64,000 nucleotides of DNA from Pseudomonas fildesensis (GTDB lineage Bacteria > Pseudomonadota > Gammaproteobacteria > Pseudomonadales > Pseudomonadaceae): contig NZ_LFMW01000003.1 in NCBI RefSeq assembly GCF_001050345.1, positions 62,001-126,000 on the forward strand, in the 5' to 3' direction. The translations under genes and the position numbers were made by a program. Under the pieces are notes generated by a model. The model searched no databases and was not told where the DNA came from. It saw nothing but the letters and a program-made list of their open reading frames with translations. Numbering within the stretch: the stretch's first letter is position 1; each line of letters opens with the position of its first letter. Positions 26,307 to 36,936 of the stretch are shown here, one piece after another.

Positions 26307-27821
26307 ATGAAGCGCAAGAACATTCTTTTCATCATGGCCGATCAAATGGCCGCGCCGTTGCTTCCGTTCTACGGTTCTTCGCCTATCAAACTGCCGAATC
26401 TGAGCCGCCTCGCCGAACAGGGCGTGGTGTTCGATGCCGCCTACTGCAACAGCCCGTTGTGCGCACCTTCGCGCTTTACCCTGGTCAGCGGCCAGTTACC
26501 GAGCAAGATCGGCGCCTACGACAACGCCGCAGATTTCCCCGCCGATGTGCCGACCTATGCCCACTACCTGCGTCGCCTCGGCTACCGCACGGCGCTGTCG
26601 GGCAAGATGCATTTTTGCGGGCCGGACCAGCTGCACGGTTACGAAGAGCGCCTGACCAGCGACATCTATCCCGCCGACTACGGCTGGGCAGTCAACTGGG
26701 ATGAGCCGGACGTACGCCCCACCTGGTACCACAACATGGCGTCAGTGCTGCAAGCCGGCCCGTGCGTGCGCACCAACCAGCTGGATTTCGACGAAGAGGT
26801 GGTGTTCAAGGCGCAACAGTACCTGTTCGACCATATCCGCGAGGACGGCGACCAGCCGTTCTGCCTGACCGTGTCGATGACCCACCCTCATGACCCGTAC
26901 ACCATTCCCAAGCCGTTCTGGGACCTGTACGACGACAGTGACATCCCATTGCCTGCAACGCCGGCCCAGGCCGATCTCGATCCGCATTCCCAGCGCCTGC
27001 TCAAGGTGTACGACTTGTGGGGCAAACCGCTGCCGGTCAACAAGATTCGTGATGCGCGCCGCGCCTACTTCGGCGCGTGCAGCTACATCGACAGTAATGT
27101 CGGCAAACTCCTGCAAACCCTGGAAGACACCGGCCTGGCCGACGACACCATCATCATCTTCTCCGGCGACCACGGCGACATGCTCGGCGAGCGCGGCCTC
27201 TGGTACAAAATGCACTGGTTTGAAATGGCCGCCCGCGTGCCGCTGCTGGTCAGTGCGCCGGGGCAATTCGCGGCGGGCCGCGTGAGCAAGGCCGTCTCGA
27301 CTGCCGACCTGTTGCCGACCCTGGTGGAACTGGCCGGCGGCGAGCTGGATCCGCGCTTGCCGCTGGACGGCCGCTCACTGGTCCCGCACTTGCAGGGGCA
27401 GGGCGGGCACGACGAAGTGTTTGGCGAGTACATGGCCGAAGGCACCATCAGCCCGCTGATGATGATTCGCCGGGGCGCCTACAAATTCATCTACAGCGAA
27501 GACGATCCGTGCCTACTGTTCGATGTGCACAACGACCCGCACGAGCGGGAAGACCTCAGCCAGTCACCGGAACACCGGCCACTGTTCGAGGCGTTTTTGA
27601 GTGAAGCGCGGGCCAAATGGGACATCCCGGCGATCCACCAACAGGTGCTCGCCAGCCAACGCCGTCGCCGCCTGGTCTTTGAGGCGCTGACCCAAGGCAA
27701 GCTGAAGAGCTGGGATCACCAGCCACTGGTGGACGCCAGTCAGCAATACATGCGCAACCATATCGACCTCGACGACCTGGAGCGCAAGGCACGTTATCCA
27801 CAACCCTGCCAAAACCAATAA
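26307..27821 (+). CDS. betC: Choline-sulfatase
   Basis: A 504-residue arylsulfatase-family hydrolase splitting choline-O-sulfate into choline and sulfate. The Cys-type sulfatase signature C52-A-P-S-R56 marks the cysteine converted to formylglycine. Metal-binding segments are FIMADQMAAP and IFSGDHGDMLGERGLWYK; the C-terminal choline-sulfatase region (KAQQYLFDHIRE, RSLVPHL) is typical. No signal peptide, so cytoplasmic, as expected for BetC. Start ATG 26307 (MKRKNILFIM) preferred over ATG 26289. No sulfatase-activating enzyme is encoded nearby. Confidence 0.95.
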   Translation: MKRKNILFIMADQMAAPLLPFYGSSPIKLPNLSRLAEQGVVFDAAYCNSPLCAPSRFTLVSGQLPSKIGAYDNAADFPADVPTYAHYLRRLGYRTALSGKMHFCGPDQLHGYEERLTSDIYPADYGWAVNWDEPDVRPTWYHNMASVLQAGPCVRTNQLDFDEEVVFKAQQYLFDHIREDGDQPFCLTVSMTHPHDPYTIPKPFWDLYDDSDIPLPATPAQADLDPHSQRLLKVYDLWGKPLPVNKIRDARRAYFGACSYIDSNVGKLLQTLEDTGLADDTIIIFSGDHGDMLGERGLWYKMHWFEMAARVPLLVSAPGQFAAGRVSKAVSTADLLPTLVELAGGELDPRLPLDGRSLVPHLQGQGGHDEVFGEYMAEGTISPLMMIRRGAYKFIYSEDDPCLLFDVHNDPHEREDLSQSPEHRPLFEAFLSEARAKWDIPAIHQQVLASQRRRRLVFEALTQGKLKSWDHQPLVDASQQYMRNHIDLDDLERKARYPQPCQNQ

Positions 27822-27839
27822 ATAGACAGAGGGAAGGCC

Positions 27840-28781
27840 ATGCAAAAGTTGACTGCGATGCTTAGTTCAGGGGCATTGGGCATGCTGGTGCTGAGTAGCG
27901 CCAATGTGTATGCGGACGCCAGTTGTGACACGGTAAAGATGGCCGATCCAGGCTGGAGCGACATTGCTGCGACCAATGCCATCACCGGTTTTCTGCTGAC
28001 GGGCATGGGCTACAAGGCCAAGGTCGACACCCTGGCGGTGCCGATCACGTTTGGCGGGCTCAAGGACGGCCAAGTGGATGTGTTCCTGGGTAACTGGATG
28101 CCGGCGCAACAGGGTTTCTACGACAAGTTCGTGGCCAACGGCGATGTGGTGCAACTGGCGAAGAACCTGGACGGCACCGAGTTCACCCTCGCTGTGCCGG
28201 ACTACGTGTGGGACGCCGGGGTGCGTGATTTTGCCGACCTGAACAAGTATGCCGACATGCATCCCGAGAAAGCCGACAAGAAGATCTACGGCATCGGCTC
28301 CGGCGCGCCGGCGAATATCTCGCTGCAGGCGATCATCAAGAAGAATGACTTCGACCTCGGCCAGTGGAAGCTGATCGAGTCCAGCGAACAGGCGATGCTC
28401 GCCGAAGTGTCGCGGGCCGTGAAGAAGCAACGCTTCGTCACCTTCCTCGGCTGGACGCCGCACCCGATGAACGTGCAGCTGAAAATGCATTACCTCAAGG
28501 GCGGCGAGAAGTACTTTGGTGATACCGGCAGCGTGTATACCTTGACCCGCAAGGGTTATGCACAGGCCTGCCCGAACGTAGGAAAACTGCTGACCAACCT
28601 GAGTTTCACCCAGGAGATGGAGAACAGCATCATGTCCGAAGTCGCCAACAACAAGATCAGCAATGCCGACGCGGCCAAGGCGTGGATCAAGGCGAATCCG
28701 GCGGTGCTGGATAAGTGGCTTGATGGGGTGAAAACCGTGGATGGCAAGGATGCGTTGGCGGCCGTCAAAGCCAAACTCTGA
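27840..28781 (+). CDS. choX: Choline ABC transporter substrate-binding protein
   Basis: 313 residues with a signal peptide (cleavage near VYADASCD). It is a ChoX/ProX-type binding protein: KMADPGWSDIAATNAI, DVFLGNWMPAQQ and FLGWTPHPMN supply the aromatic cage that binds the quaternary ammonium group. 18 bp behind betC, so one operon. No permease or ATPase genes follow, so the binding protein must work with a transporter encoded elsewhere. Whether it binds choline, choline-O-sulfate or both cannot be told from sequence. Confidence 0.9.
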   Translation: MQKLTAMLSSGALGMLVLSSANVYADASCDTVKMADPGWSDIAATNAITGFLLTGMGYKAKVDTLAVPITFGGLKDGQVDVFLGNWMPAQQGFYDKFVANGDVVQLAKNLDGTEFTLAVPDYVWDAGVRDFADLNKYADMHPEKADKKIYGIGSGAPANISLQAIIKKNDFDLGQWKLIESSEQAMLAEVSRAVKKQRFVTFLGWTPHPMNVQLKMHYLKGGEKYFGDTGSVYTLTRKGYAQACPNVGKLLTNLSFTQEMENSIMSEVANNKISNADAAKAWIKANPAVLDKWLDGVKTVDGKDALAAVKAKL

Positions 28782-28814
28782 ACACCCCACTCGTCGCGGT
28801 GCAAGCCCGGCACT

Positions 28815-29000
28815 GTGGCGAGCTGATTTACTGTAACAAGCAGGCGTGTCGTGGCGAGCGGGCTTGCCCCGCGTTGGGCTGCGTAGCAGCCCCATCTGGT
28901 TGAACGCGGTTCTTCCGGAAAAACGCATTCGCAGGTTTTGGGGCTGCTACGCAGCCCAACGCGGGGCAAGCCCGCTCGCCACAACAAGCCCGGGGCCCCT
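28815..29000. repeat. REP-type element with 18-bp flanking units
   Basis: The core GTGGCGAGCGGGCTTGCC (28851-28868) pairs with its exact inverse at 28965-28982. On the left, two diverged 18-bp units (28815, 28833) precede it in register; on the right, one (28983-29000) follows. Same class as the element at 20121-20359. It fills the gap between choX and the SulP gene, whose start is 52 bp further. Confidence 0.75.
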
Positions 29001-29051
29001 AAATTTGCGTGTCCTGATAACCTTTCCCAAACTTTCCCACCCGAGCCTCTG

Positions 29052-30620
29052 ATGCCCCGGCCCAATCGCCACACACTCTTTCCCTTCCTCACGTGGCTCC
29101 CACGCCAAACCCGCGCCAGCGTCGGTCGGGATGCGATCGTTGGCCTCAGCGGCGCCGTCCTCGCCCTGCCACAGTCAATTGCCTACGCCCTGATCGCCGG
29201 CCTCCCACCCGAATACGGCCTGTATGCCACCATCATCCCGGTACTGATCGCGTGCCTCTGGGGCTCGTCCTGGCACCTGATCTGCGGCCCCACGGCGGCA
29301 ATTTCCATCGTGCTCTACGCCAGTGTCAGCCCTCTGGCTATGCCGGGGTCCCAGGACTACATCACCCTGATCCTGCTGCTGACATTCCTCGCCGGCGTGT
29401 TCCAGTGGCTGCTCGGCATGTTGCGCTTCGGCGCGCTGGTGAATTTCGTCTCCCATTCGGTGGTGCTGGGCTTCACCCTGGGCGCCGCCGTGGTGATCGC
29501 CTTGGGCCAATTGCCCAATCTGCTGGGGCTGGACCTGCCAAGCCAGGCTACGGCGATCAATAGCTTGCTGGCCTTGATCCACCACGCGGGCGAATGGGAT
29601 CACGCCTCACTAGCCCTCGGGCTGGGCACGTTGCTGGTGGGCGCGGCGCTCAAATACCTGGTGCCACGCTGGCCGACGCTGTTGATCGCACTGGCGTTGG
29701 GCAGCCTGGCAGCGTGGCTGTGGCCGGCAATGTTCGGGCATGTGGCGCTGGTCAGCTCGTTTATCGGCAAGCTGCCGCCGTTCAGCCCGCTGCCGATGGA
29801 CCTGGACATGCTGCTGCGCCTGCTGCCCAGCGCCGTGGCGGTGGGTATGCTGGGGCTGGTGACCAGCCTCTCGATTGCCCGTTCACTGTCGGCACGTTCC
29901 CAGCAACTGCTCGATGCCAATCAGGAAGTTCGCGCGCAGGGTTTATCGAATATTGTCGGCGGATTTTTCTCCGGCTACTCGTCGGCCGGGTCTTTCACCC
30001 GCTCCGGCCTCAGCTACGAGGCGGGCGCCTGTTCGCCCCTGGCAGGGGTTTTTTCCGCGCTGTGGGTGGCGCTGTTCGCGTTGTTTGGCGCGGCGCTGAT
30101 CGCGCATATTCCGATCCCGAGCATGGCCGCGAGCATCCTGTTGATTTGCTGGGGCCTGGTGGACCATCGGGGCATTCGCGCACTGTTCCGGGTGAGTCGC
30201 GCCGAGTTTGTGGTGATGGGCCTGACCTGCGTCGCCACGTTGCTGCTGGAACTGCAAACCGCGATTTACGCGGGGGTGTTGGCGTCGCTGTTTTTCTACC
30301 TCAAGCGCACGTCGCAGCCCCGGGTTCAGCAATGGCGCGACGGCGAGGAAGACGTGCTGCGGGTCGGCGGGTCGATCTTTTTTGGCGCCAGCCATTACCT
30401 GCAAGTACGCCTGCAAAGTTTGCAGGGTGAGCGGGTGGTGATCGAGGCGCAGCAGATCAACTTTATCGACTATTCCGGGGTGGAAATGCTTCACCAGGAG
30501 GCGCGGCGGCTGAAGGGTTTGGGCCGTAGCCTGACCTTGCGCCGTGCCCGGCCGCAGGTAGTGGAGGAATTGAAGAAGCTGGAGGGGCCAGACAACTGCC
30601 CCCTCCATTTCGAAGACTGA
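29052..30620 (+). CDS. SulP-family sulfate/anion permease with STAS domain
   Basis: A 522-residue inner-membrane carrier. The N-terminal half has the SulP hallmark ALPQSIAYALIAGLPPEYGLYATIIP, and more membrane helices continue to about residue 410. The C-terminal STAS domain holds VVIEAQQINFIDYSGVEMLHQ. It follows betC-choX on the same strand, as PA0029 lies near betC in P. aeruginosa, so it may handle the sulfate released from choline sulfate, or import the substrate itself. Start ATG 29052 precedes the homologous region; the frame is open into the REP element upstream. The ribosome site is weak. Confidence 0.85.
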   Translation: MPRPNRHTLFPFLTWLPRQTRASVGRDAIVGLSGAVLALPQSIAYALIAGLPPEYGLYATIIPVLIACLWGSSWHLICGPTAAISIVLYASVSPLAMPGSQDYITLILLLTFLAGVFQWLLGMLRFGALVNFVSHSVVLGFTLGAAVVIALGQLPNLLGLDLPSQATAINSLLALIHHAGEWDHASLALGLGTLLVGAALKYLVPRWPTLLIALALGSLAAWLWPAMFGHVALVSSFIGKLPPFSPLPMDLDMLLRLLPSAVAVGMLGLVTSLSIARSLSARSQQLLDANQEVRAQGLSNIVGGFFSGYSSAGSFTRSGLSYEAGACSPLAGVFSALWVALFALFGAALIAHIPIPSMAASILLICWGLVDHRGIRALFRVSRAEFVVMGLTCVATLLLELQTAIYAGVLASLFFYLKRTSQPRVQQWRDGEEDVLRVGGSIFFGASHYLQVRLQSLQGERVVIEAQQINFIDYSGVEMLHQEARRLKGLGRSLTLRRARPQVVEELKKLEGPDNCPLHFED

Positions 30621-30633
30621 CAACGCCCCCTTT

Positions 30634-30714
30634 TAGGAGCCCGGCTTGCCGGCGATGAGGCCCTTGAGATCAACGATGATCTTGCGGGCGCCATCGCCGG
30701 CAAGCCGACTCCTA
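30634..30714. repeat. REP doublet (TAGGAGCCCGGCTTGCCGGCGATG family)
   Basis: TAGGAGCCCGGCTTGCCGGC near 30634 pairs with GCCGGCAAGCCGACTCCTA ending at 30714, with a shorter ATGATCTTGCGGGCGCCATC segment inside. It lies between the convergent SulP and aroE genes. Confidence 0.8.
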
Positions 30715-30719
30715 CAGGG

Positions 30720-31540
30720 TTATTGAGCCAACTGGCGGCGTAGTTCGGCCAACACCGGCGCCGAATCCGGGCGTACGCCGCGCCACAGGAAGAACGCTTC
30801 CGCCGCCTGCTCCACCAGCATGCCCAGGCCATCCATCGCCACGGCCGCGCCTTGTTCCGTGGCCCAGCGACAGAACGCGGTCGGTTCCTTGGCGTACATC
30901 ATGTCGTAGCAAAACGTCTTGCCCGGTTCGATCAGGCTGCCTGCAATCGGCGGTACATCGCCTGACAGGCTGGCGGACGTGGCATTGATGATCACGTCGA
31001 CCGACTCACGCAGCCAGTCGAAACCGCTGGCGGACACCGGGCCTAAATCGTCGAACAGTTCGGCGAGCAGTTCGGCCTTTTCAACGGTGCGGTTGGCAAT
31101 GATCAGCGATGCAGGCCGCTCGGCCAGCAGTGGCTCCAACGCACCACGCACCGCGCCACCGGCGCCCAACAACAGGATGCGTTTGCCTTGCAGGCTCAAC
31201 CCGGCGTTTACCGTCAGGTCGCGTACCAGGCCTGCGCCGTCGGTGTTGTCGCCCAACAATGTGCCATCGGCCAACTTACTCAGGGTGTTCACCGCCCCGG
31301 CGCGTTGGGCGCGCTCGGTGAGGGTGTTCGCCAATCGGTAGGCGTCTTCCTTGAAGGGCACGGTGACATTGGCGCCACGGCCTTGCTGAAAAAACTCACG
31401 GGCACAGTCGGTGAAATCCCCCAGCGGCGCGAGCAAGGTGCTGTAGTCCAGTTGCTCGCCGGTCTGTTCGGCGAACATACGGTGAATCAGCGGCGACTTG
31501 CTGTGGCCGATGGGATTGCCGAACACCACATAACGATCCA

Positions 31541-31541
<1 letters not shown>
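30720..31541 (-). CDS. aroE: Shikimate dehydrogenase
   Basis: A 273-residue NADPH enzyme of the shikimate pathway reducing 3-dehydroshikimate. Substrate site [18 protein letters not shown] at the N terminus, catalytic Lys in [17 protein letters not shown] loop [16 protein letters not shown], and [11 protein letters not shown] for the NADP phosphate. It overlaps the hemF stop by one base (TGATG), so hemF-aroE form one operon. Confidence 0.96.
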
Positions 31542-32497
<956 letters not shown>

Positions 32498-32633
32498 CTA
32501 CGCGAGGCCATTGGGCGTCGGCGGCAAATGGGCGCACAGGATACCACCGCACTCCGGTGCGCCACAGTTGACGAAGATCAAGCTTAGGAGTCCGATAGGC
32601 GGCTACGCGAATTCGAACCCAGGAGAAGTGAAG

Positions 32634-33611
32634 ATGGCCAAACGTATCCAGTTCAGCGCCCATGGCGGCCCCGAAGTGCTTGAGTATGTGGACTACACGC
32701 CGGCGGAACCGGGCCCACAACAGGTTAGGGTGCGTAACGAGGCGATCGGCCTGAACTTCATCGACACCTACTACCGCAGCGGGTTGTACGCACCACCGGC
32801 CTTGCCATCAGGCCTGGGCGCGGAGGGCGCCGGCGTGGTCGATGCGGTGGGCAGTGAAGTCACCCAGTTCAAGGTCGGCGACCGTGTGGCCTACGGCAGT
32901 GGCCCGCTCGGCGCTTACAGTCAGTTGCACGTCCTGCCTGCGGCCAACCTGGTGCACCTGCCGGACGACATCAGCTTCGAACAAGCCGCCGGGGCCATGC
33001 TCAAGGGCCTGACTGTGCAGTACCTGCTGCGCCAGACCTATGAGTTGAAGGGTGGCGAGACCATCTTGTTCCACGCTGCCGCCGGTGGCGTGGGCTCCCT
33101 GGCTTGCCAGTGGGCCAAGGCCCTGGGCGTGAAGTTGATCGGTACCGTGAGCTCGCCGGAAAAAGCCGCGTTGGCCATATCCCTTGGCGCTTGGGAAACC
33201 ATCGACTACAGCAAGGAAAACGTCGCACAGCGCGTGCTGGAATTGACCGACGGCAAGAAGTGCCCTGTGGTGTACGACGGCGTCGGCAAGGACACCTGGC
33301 TAACCTCGCTGGACAGCGTGGCGCCACGCGGGTTGGTAGTGAGCTTTGGCAACGCCTCGGGCGCTGTGGACGGGGTGAACCTGGGGATTCTGGCGGCCAA
33401 GGGTTCGCTGTATGTCACCCGGCCGACCCTGGCGACCTATGCCAGCAATCCGAAGGACTTGCAGGCGATGGCCGACGATCTGTTTTCGATGATCAAGAGC
33501 GGCAAGGTGCGCATCGATATCAACCAGCGGTTCTCGCTGGCGGAGGCGGCGAAGGCGCAGACGGAGTTGTCCGGGCGGCGTACGACGGGGTCGACCATTC
33601 TTTTGCCGTAA
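32634..33611 (+). CDS. qor: NADPH:quinone reductase
   Basis: A 325-residue zinc-less medium-chain dehydrogenase of the quinone oxidoreductase family. N-terminal GroES-like domain to about residue 125, NADPH loop [19 protein letters not shown] near 150, and the DTYYRSGLY segment typical of Qor. Start ATG 32634 with AGGAGAAGTGA just upstream; the frame is open from 32511. Monocistronic, followed by a 115-bp repeat. Confidence 0.93.
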   Translation: MAKRIQFSAHGGPEVLEYVDYTPAEPGPQQVRVRNEAIGLNFIDTYYRSGLYAPPALPSGLGAEGAGVVDAVGSEVTQFKVGDRVAYGSGPLGAYSQLHVLPAANLVHLPDDISFEQAAGAMLKGLTVQYLLRQTYELKGGETILFHAAAGGVGSLACQWAKALGVKLIGTVSSPEKAALAISLGAWETIDYSKENVAQRVLELTDGKKCPVVYDGVGKDTWLTSLDSVAPRGLVVSFGNASGAVDGVNLGILAAKGSLYVTRPTLATYASNPKDLQAMADDLFSMIKSGKVRIDINQRFSLAEAAKAQTELSGRRTTGSTILLP

Positions 33612-33615
33612 GGCT

Positions 33616-33730
33616 TGATCGTTCCCACGCTCCGCGTGGGGATGCAGCCCAGGACGCTCCGCGTTTGCCTTTAAAGTCGTGACGCGGAGCGTCACAGGAG
33701 GCATTCCCACGCGGAGCGTGGGAACGATCA
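33616..33730. repeat. 115-bp palindromic repeat (GATCGTTCCCACGC family), second copy
   Basis: Same length and design as the element at 21728-21842, ending in the exact inverse of TGATCGTTCCCACGCTCCGC; internal differences are mostly paired changes that keep the stems (CTCTGC to CTCCGC, and so on). It lies between the convergent qor and tsaC genes, 4 bp after the qor stop. Confidence 0.85.
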
Positions 33731-33735
33731 GAACC

Positions 33736-34293
33736 TTACGAAGGCCGCACCACCTCGCCTGTCGCCAAATCGCGAATCAGGCTCGGGTTCTTGCGCCCGC
33801 CGAGGGCGCCACCCACTACGAGGTCCACCTGGCCACGGAAATACTGCTCCACGCGAATCCGCGTGCGGGCGGCCGGGCGACCCTGCGGGTTGGCCGAGGT
33901 GGAGATCAACGGCCCCACCAGCGAGCACAAATCCCGCACCAGCGGGTGATCGCTGACGCGCAGCGCCACGGTGTCGTGCGCCCCGGTGACCCATTCCGGC
34001 AGTAAATCCTGATGCGGCACCAGCCAGGTGTTCGGCCCCGGCCAGGTGCTGGCCATCCGGTCGATCCAGGTGTCGGGGAAGTCTTCGAAGAGGAAATCGA
34101 ACTGACGGATATTGTCCGCCACCAGGATCAGGCCCTTATCCACCGACCGGTTCTTGATAGCCAAAAGTCGGTCCACCGCTTCTTCGTTCCACGGATCGCA
34201 GCCCAGGCCCCAGACCGCTTCGGTTGGATAGGCAATCACCGCGCCTGCGCGAATTTCTCGTGCGGCTTCCAGCACACGCCACCTGTTGACCAT
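33736..34293 (-). CDS. tsaC: Threonylcarbamoyl-AMP synthase
   Basis: A 185-residue short-form YrdC/TsaC protein that makes threonylcarbamoyl-AMP for the t6A37 modification of ANN-decoding tRNAs. The conserved start [35 protein letters not shown] and [12 protein letters not shown] segments bind ATP and threonine. Length fits the E. coli enzyme (190), lacking the Sua5 domain. Lies upstream of dprA in the reverse orientation order tsaC after dprA, the order in P. aeruginosa PA0021-PA0022. Confidence 0.94.
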   Translation of the reverse strand: MVNRWRVLEAAREIRAGAVIAYPTEAVWGLGCDPWNEEAVDRLLAIKNRSVDKGLILVADNIRQFDFLFEDFPDTWIDRMASTWPGPNTWLVPHQDLLPEWVTGAHDTVALRVSDHPLVRDLCSLVGPLISTSANPQGRPAARTRIRVEQYFRGQVDLVVGGALGGRKNPSLIRDLATGEVVRPS

Positions 34294-34347
34294 TGCTCAC
34301 TCTCCGGACTAAAGCTCTGCGCAGTTTACCGATCTTCGTTACAAAAC

Positions 34348-35442
34348 CTAGCAGCGCGCGAGCCAGCGCCCGTTCTCGCAGATCACCTGGCCCTCAAGCT
34401 CCAGCTCGGTGAGGGTCGCCAGTACCTGGGACAACGAACGCCCGCTGGCAATCGCCAAGGCTTCGCTGGTGTGGGGTGCCGCGTGCAGCAGCGCCACCAG
34501 CGGATGGGTCACGGGCATCGGCGCCGGGCGCGACAACGCCTGCCAGCCGCGCAAACCCTCGAGGATATGCTCGATGGTTTCCACCAACACGGCACCATCA
34601 CGGATCAACTGGTGACAGCCCTTGGCGCCGGGATGATGAATGGAACCCGGGATCGCATACACCTCACGCCCTTGCTCGGCCGCCAGCCGCGCGGTGATCA
34701 GCGAACCGCTGGCCATGCTGGCTTCCACCACCAGTACGCCCAGGGACAAGCCACTGATGATGCGATTGCGTCGAGGGAAGTTGCCGGCCTGGGGCGCGGC
34801 GTCCAGCGGAAACTCGGAAACCACCGCGCTGCCCTGCTCAATCATCGCCGCCGCGAGCCGTCGGTGGCGCTGTGGATAAAAATTTTCGAGCCCTGTGCCG
34901 AGCACACCGATTGTCTGCCCACCCACATCCAGTGCCGCTTGATGCGCGGCACCGTCGATGCCCAGGGCCAAGCCGCTGGTGATGACAAAACCGGCGCTCG
35001 CCAGGCTGCGGGAAAAGGCCGCAGCGGTGTCCATGCCGGGTCGGGAAGCTCGGCGGCTGCCGACCATGGCCAACTGCGGTTTTTCCAGGATTGTCGGGTC
35101 GCCCGCGACGAATAACAGCGGCGGCGCGTCGTCGATCTGGGCGAGCAATGCGGGGTAATCAGGTTGGTCCCACATCAGCAAATGCTGGGCCGGGCGCCCC
35201 AGCCACGCCAATGCAGCACTCGCACCATCACGGACTTCAGGGCTACGCCGGGCATCGGCACTGATAGGCGGCAGCCCGAGTGAGCGCCACGCGCTAGCGG
35301 GTGCGCTGATGGCCTTTGAGGCAGAGCCGAAAGCTTCAATCAACAAGCGAAAACGCTTCGGACCCAGCTCCGGCAGCCTGTGCAAGCGTAATCGAGCTTC
35401 CAGTTCTGACGGGGAAATTTCACTGCTGTTTATCGGATACAT
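34348..35442 (-). CDS. dprA: DNA-processing protein DprA
   Basis: 364 residues. N-terminal helical region, the Rossmann-like core with MVGSRRASRPGMD and SGLALGIDGAAHQAAL (ssDNA binding), and a C-terminal winged-helix-like segment (ALAIASGRSLSQVLATLTELELEG). DprA protects incoming single-stranded DNA and loads RecA in natural transformation. Other competence genes are not in the window. Same strand as the preceding LysM-less protein gene and tsaC. Confidence 0.94.
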   Translation of the reverse strand: MYPINSSEISPSELEARLRLHRLPELGPKRFRLLIEAFGSASKAISAPASAWRSLGLPPISADARRSPEVRDGASAALAWLGRPAQHLLMWDQPDYPALLAQIDDAPPLLFVAGDPTILEKPQLAMVGSRRASRPGMDTAAAFSRSLASAGFVITSGLALGIDGAAHQAALDVGGQTIGVLGTGLENFYPQRHRRLAAAMIEQGSAVVSEFPLDAAPQAGNFPRRNRIISGLSLGVLVVEASMASGSLITARLAAEQGREVYAIPGSIHHPGAKGCHQLIRDGAVLVETIEHILEGLRGWQALSRPAPMPVTHPLVALLHAAPHTSEALAIASGRSLSQVLATLTELELEGQVICENGRWLARC

Positions 35443-35505
35443 CTGATCATCCTTGACCGGAACAAGTTGTGGATAACTCTGTTGGTAACTTATTTAGCAG
35501 GCTAT

Positions 35506-36282
35506 TTATTGTCTTTGATGGGCAGTCTCGAAACGGTCCATCACCGCCAGCGGGCGTGAGGCGCTGAGAACCAGGCCATAACTGAGCTTTTCGTAGGTGC
35601 GAAACACCAGCAGGGTGCCGGCGCGTTCATCGGGCAGTTTCACCGGGGCGCCGGTGAGGGTGTCGCGGACAGTGGCGCCGGTTTTGATCACCCTCAGCAA
35701 TTGGCCTTCGACCAGGCCGTCGCGGCGGCCTTTGTTCAGGGTCACGGCGTCGAGTACGCCGATTTGGGTGACGCCCTTGGGGATATCGATGATTTGGCCT
35801 TCGATGAGCGGCGCAGCCGTTGGGGTTTCCAGGCTTGCCAGTTCAACCGGCGATGGGCTGCGGAGCAGGCGGTCGCCAGGGCGCACTTCCTGGGTAACCC
35901 GTTGCACAGCCAGGGTGGTGAGGTCGCCGGCCATCACAAAGCGCGCGGTGCCGATGTCGTCGGCATTGATGCCCAAAAACTCCTGGGTTTGAGGGTCGGT
36001 GTAGATTCTGCCGCGCCGAAAGATCCCATAGGTTGGCTGGGTCGGGTCCAGGTCGCCCCGGGCATGCACACGCTCGCCATTGGCGCCCAGCACCCGGCCG
36101 GCATCCGCCGCAACAATGTACGGCGCGTTGTCCAGGTCCAGGACCGAGTCAAGAATGCGGTTGTGCAGTAAAAAGCGCTGGATGGCCTGTTGCGTGGGTT
36201 GATCCAGGCGTTGGCCGGGCGGTGGCAGCAGGGCCATCGCAAACGGGGCCCACAACAGCAAGACGAGTAGCGATTTCCTCAT
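35506..36282 (-). CDS. Secreted PA0020-family protein lacking its LysM domain
   Basis: 258 residues. A signal peptide (MRKSLLVLLLWAPFAMA) is followed almost at once (from about residue 30) by the conserved domain of the family that lies upstream of dprA in pseudomonads. Recognisable segments are RFLLHNRILDSVLDLDNAPYIV, GIFRRGRIYTDPQTQEFLG, IPKGVTQIGVLDAVTLNKG and VFRTYEKLSYGLVLSASRPL. As I recall the family, members are about 340 residues with a LysM peptidoglycan-binding domain directly after the signal; here about 80 residues are missing with no frameshift, stop or relic upstream. AGGAGA precedes the ATG. Function unknown, probably periplasmic. Confidence 0.78.
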   Translation of the reverse strand: MRKSLLVLLLWAPFAMALLPPPGQRLDQPTQQAIQRFLLHNRILDSVLDLDNAPYIVAADAGRVLGANGERVHARGDLDPTQPTYGIFRRGRIYTDPQTQEFLGINADDIGTARFVMAGDLTTLAVQRVTQEVRPGDRLLRSPSPVELASLETPTAAPLIEGQIIDIPKGVTQIGVLDAVTLNKGRRDGLVEGQLLRVIKTGATVRDTLTGAPVKLPDERAGTLLVFRTYEKLSYGLVLSASRPLAVMDRFETAHQRQ

Positions 36283-36417
36283 GGGGTGAATCTCCTTTAT
36301 TATGTGCGTTCGCGTGAAATGCCATAGCCTTCGCGGCTCTCGAACGTTTCACACCGGCTGCCTGGGTCCATCCCAACGCCGATTTGCCTCTACCTCACAT
36401 GTGCAGCAATTACGCTT

Positions 36418-36924
36418 ATGGCTATTTTGAACATCCTCGAATTTCCCGACTCGCGCCTGCGCACGATCGCCAAACCGGTGGCCGTAGTGGACGACAAGGT
36501 TCGTCAGTTGGTCGATGACATGTTTGAAACAATGTATGAAGCCCCGGGCATCGGCCTCGCCGCGACCCAGGTCAACGTACATCAGCGTGTCGTGGTCATG
36601 GACCTGTCGGAAGACCGCAGCGAACCCCGGGTGTACATCAACCCCGAGTTCGAACCGCTGACCGACGAGATGGGCGAATACCAGGAAGGTTGCCTGTCGG
36701 TGCCGGAGTTCTACGAGAACGTCGAACGCCCGTTGCGCGTGAAGATCAACGCCCTGGACCGCGACGGCAAGCCGTTCGAGCTGATCGCCGAAGGCCTGCT
36801 CGCGGTGTGCATCCAGCACGAATGCGACCACCTCAACGGCAAGCTGTTTGTCGATTACCTGTCCAACCTCAAACGCGACCGGATCAAGAAGAAGCTGGAA
36901 AAAAAGCATCGCCAGCAAGCTTGA
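36418..36924 (+). CDS. def: Peptide deformylase
   Basis: A 168-residue metalloenzyme removing the formyl group from nascent proteins. All three motifs are present: [17 protein letters not shown] (Cys ligand) and HECDHLNG (His ligands and catalytic Glu). Divergent from the LysM-less protein gene. A strong hairpin with T-run follows before fmt. Confidence 0.97.
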   Translation: MAILNILEFPDSRLRTIAKPVAVVDDKVRQLVDDMFETMYEAPGIGLAATQVNVHQRVVVMDLSEDRSEPRVYINPEFEPLTDEMGEYQEGCLSVPEFYENVERPLRVKINALDRDGKPFELIAEGLLAVCIQHECDHLNGKLFVDYLSNLKRDRIKKKLEKKHRQQA

Positions 36925-36936
36925 TGCCCCCCTTCC

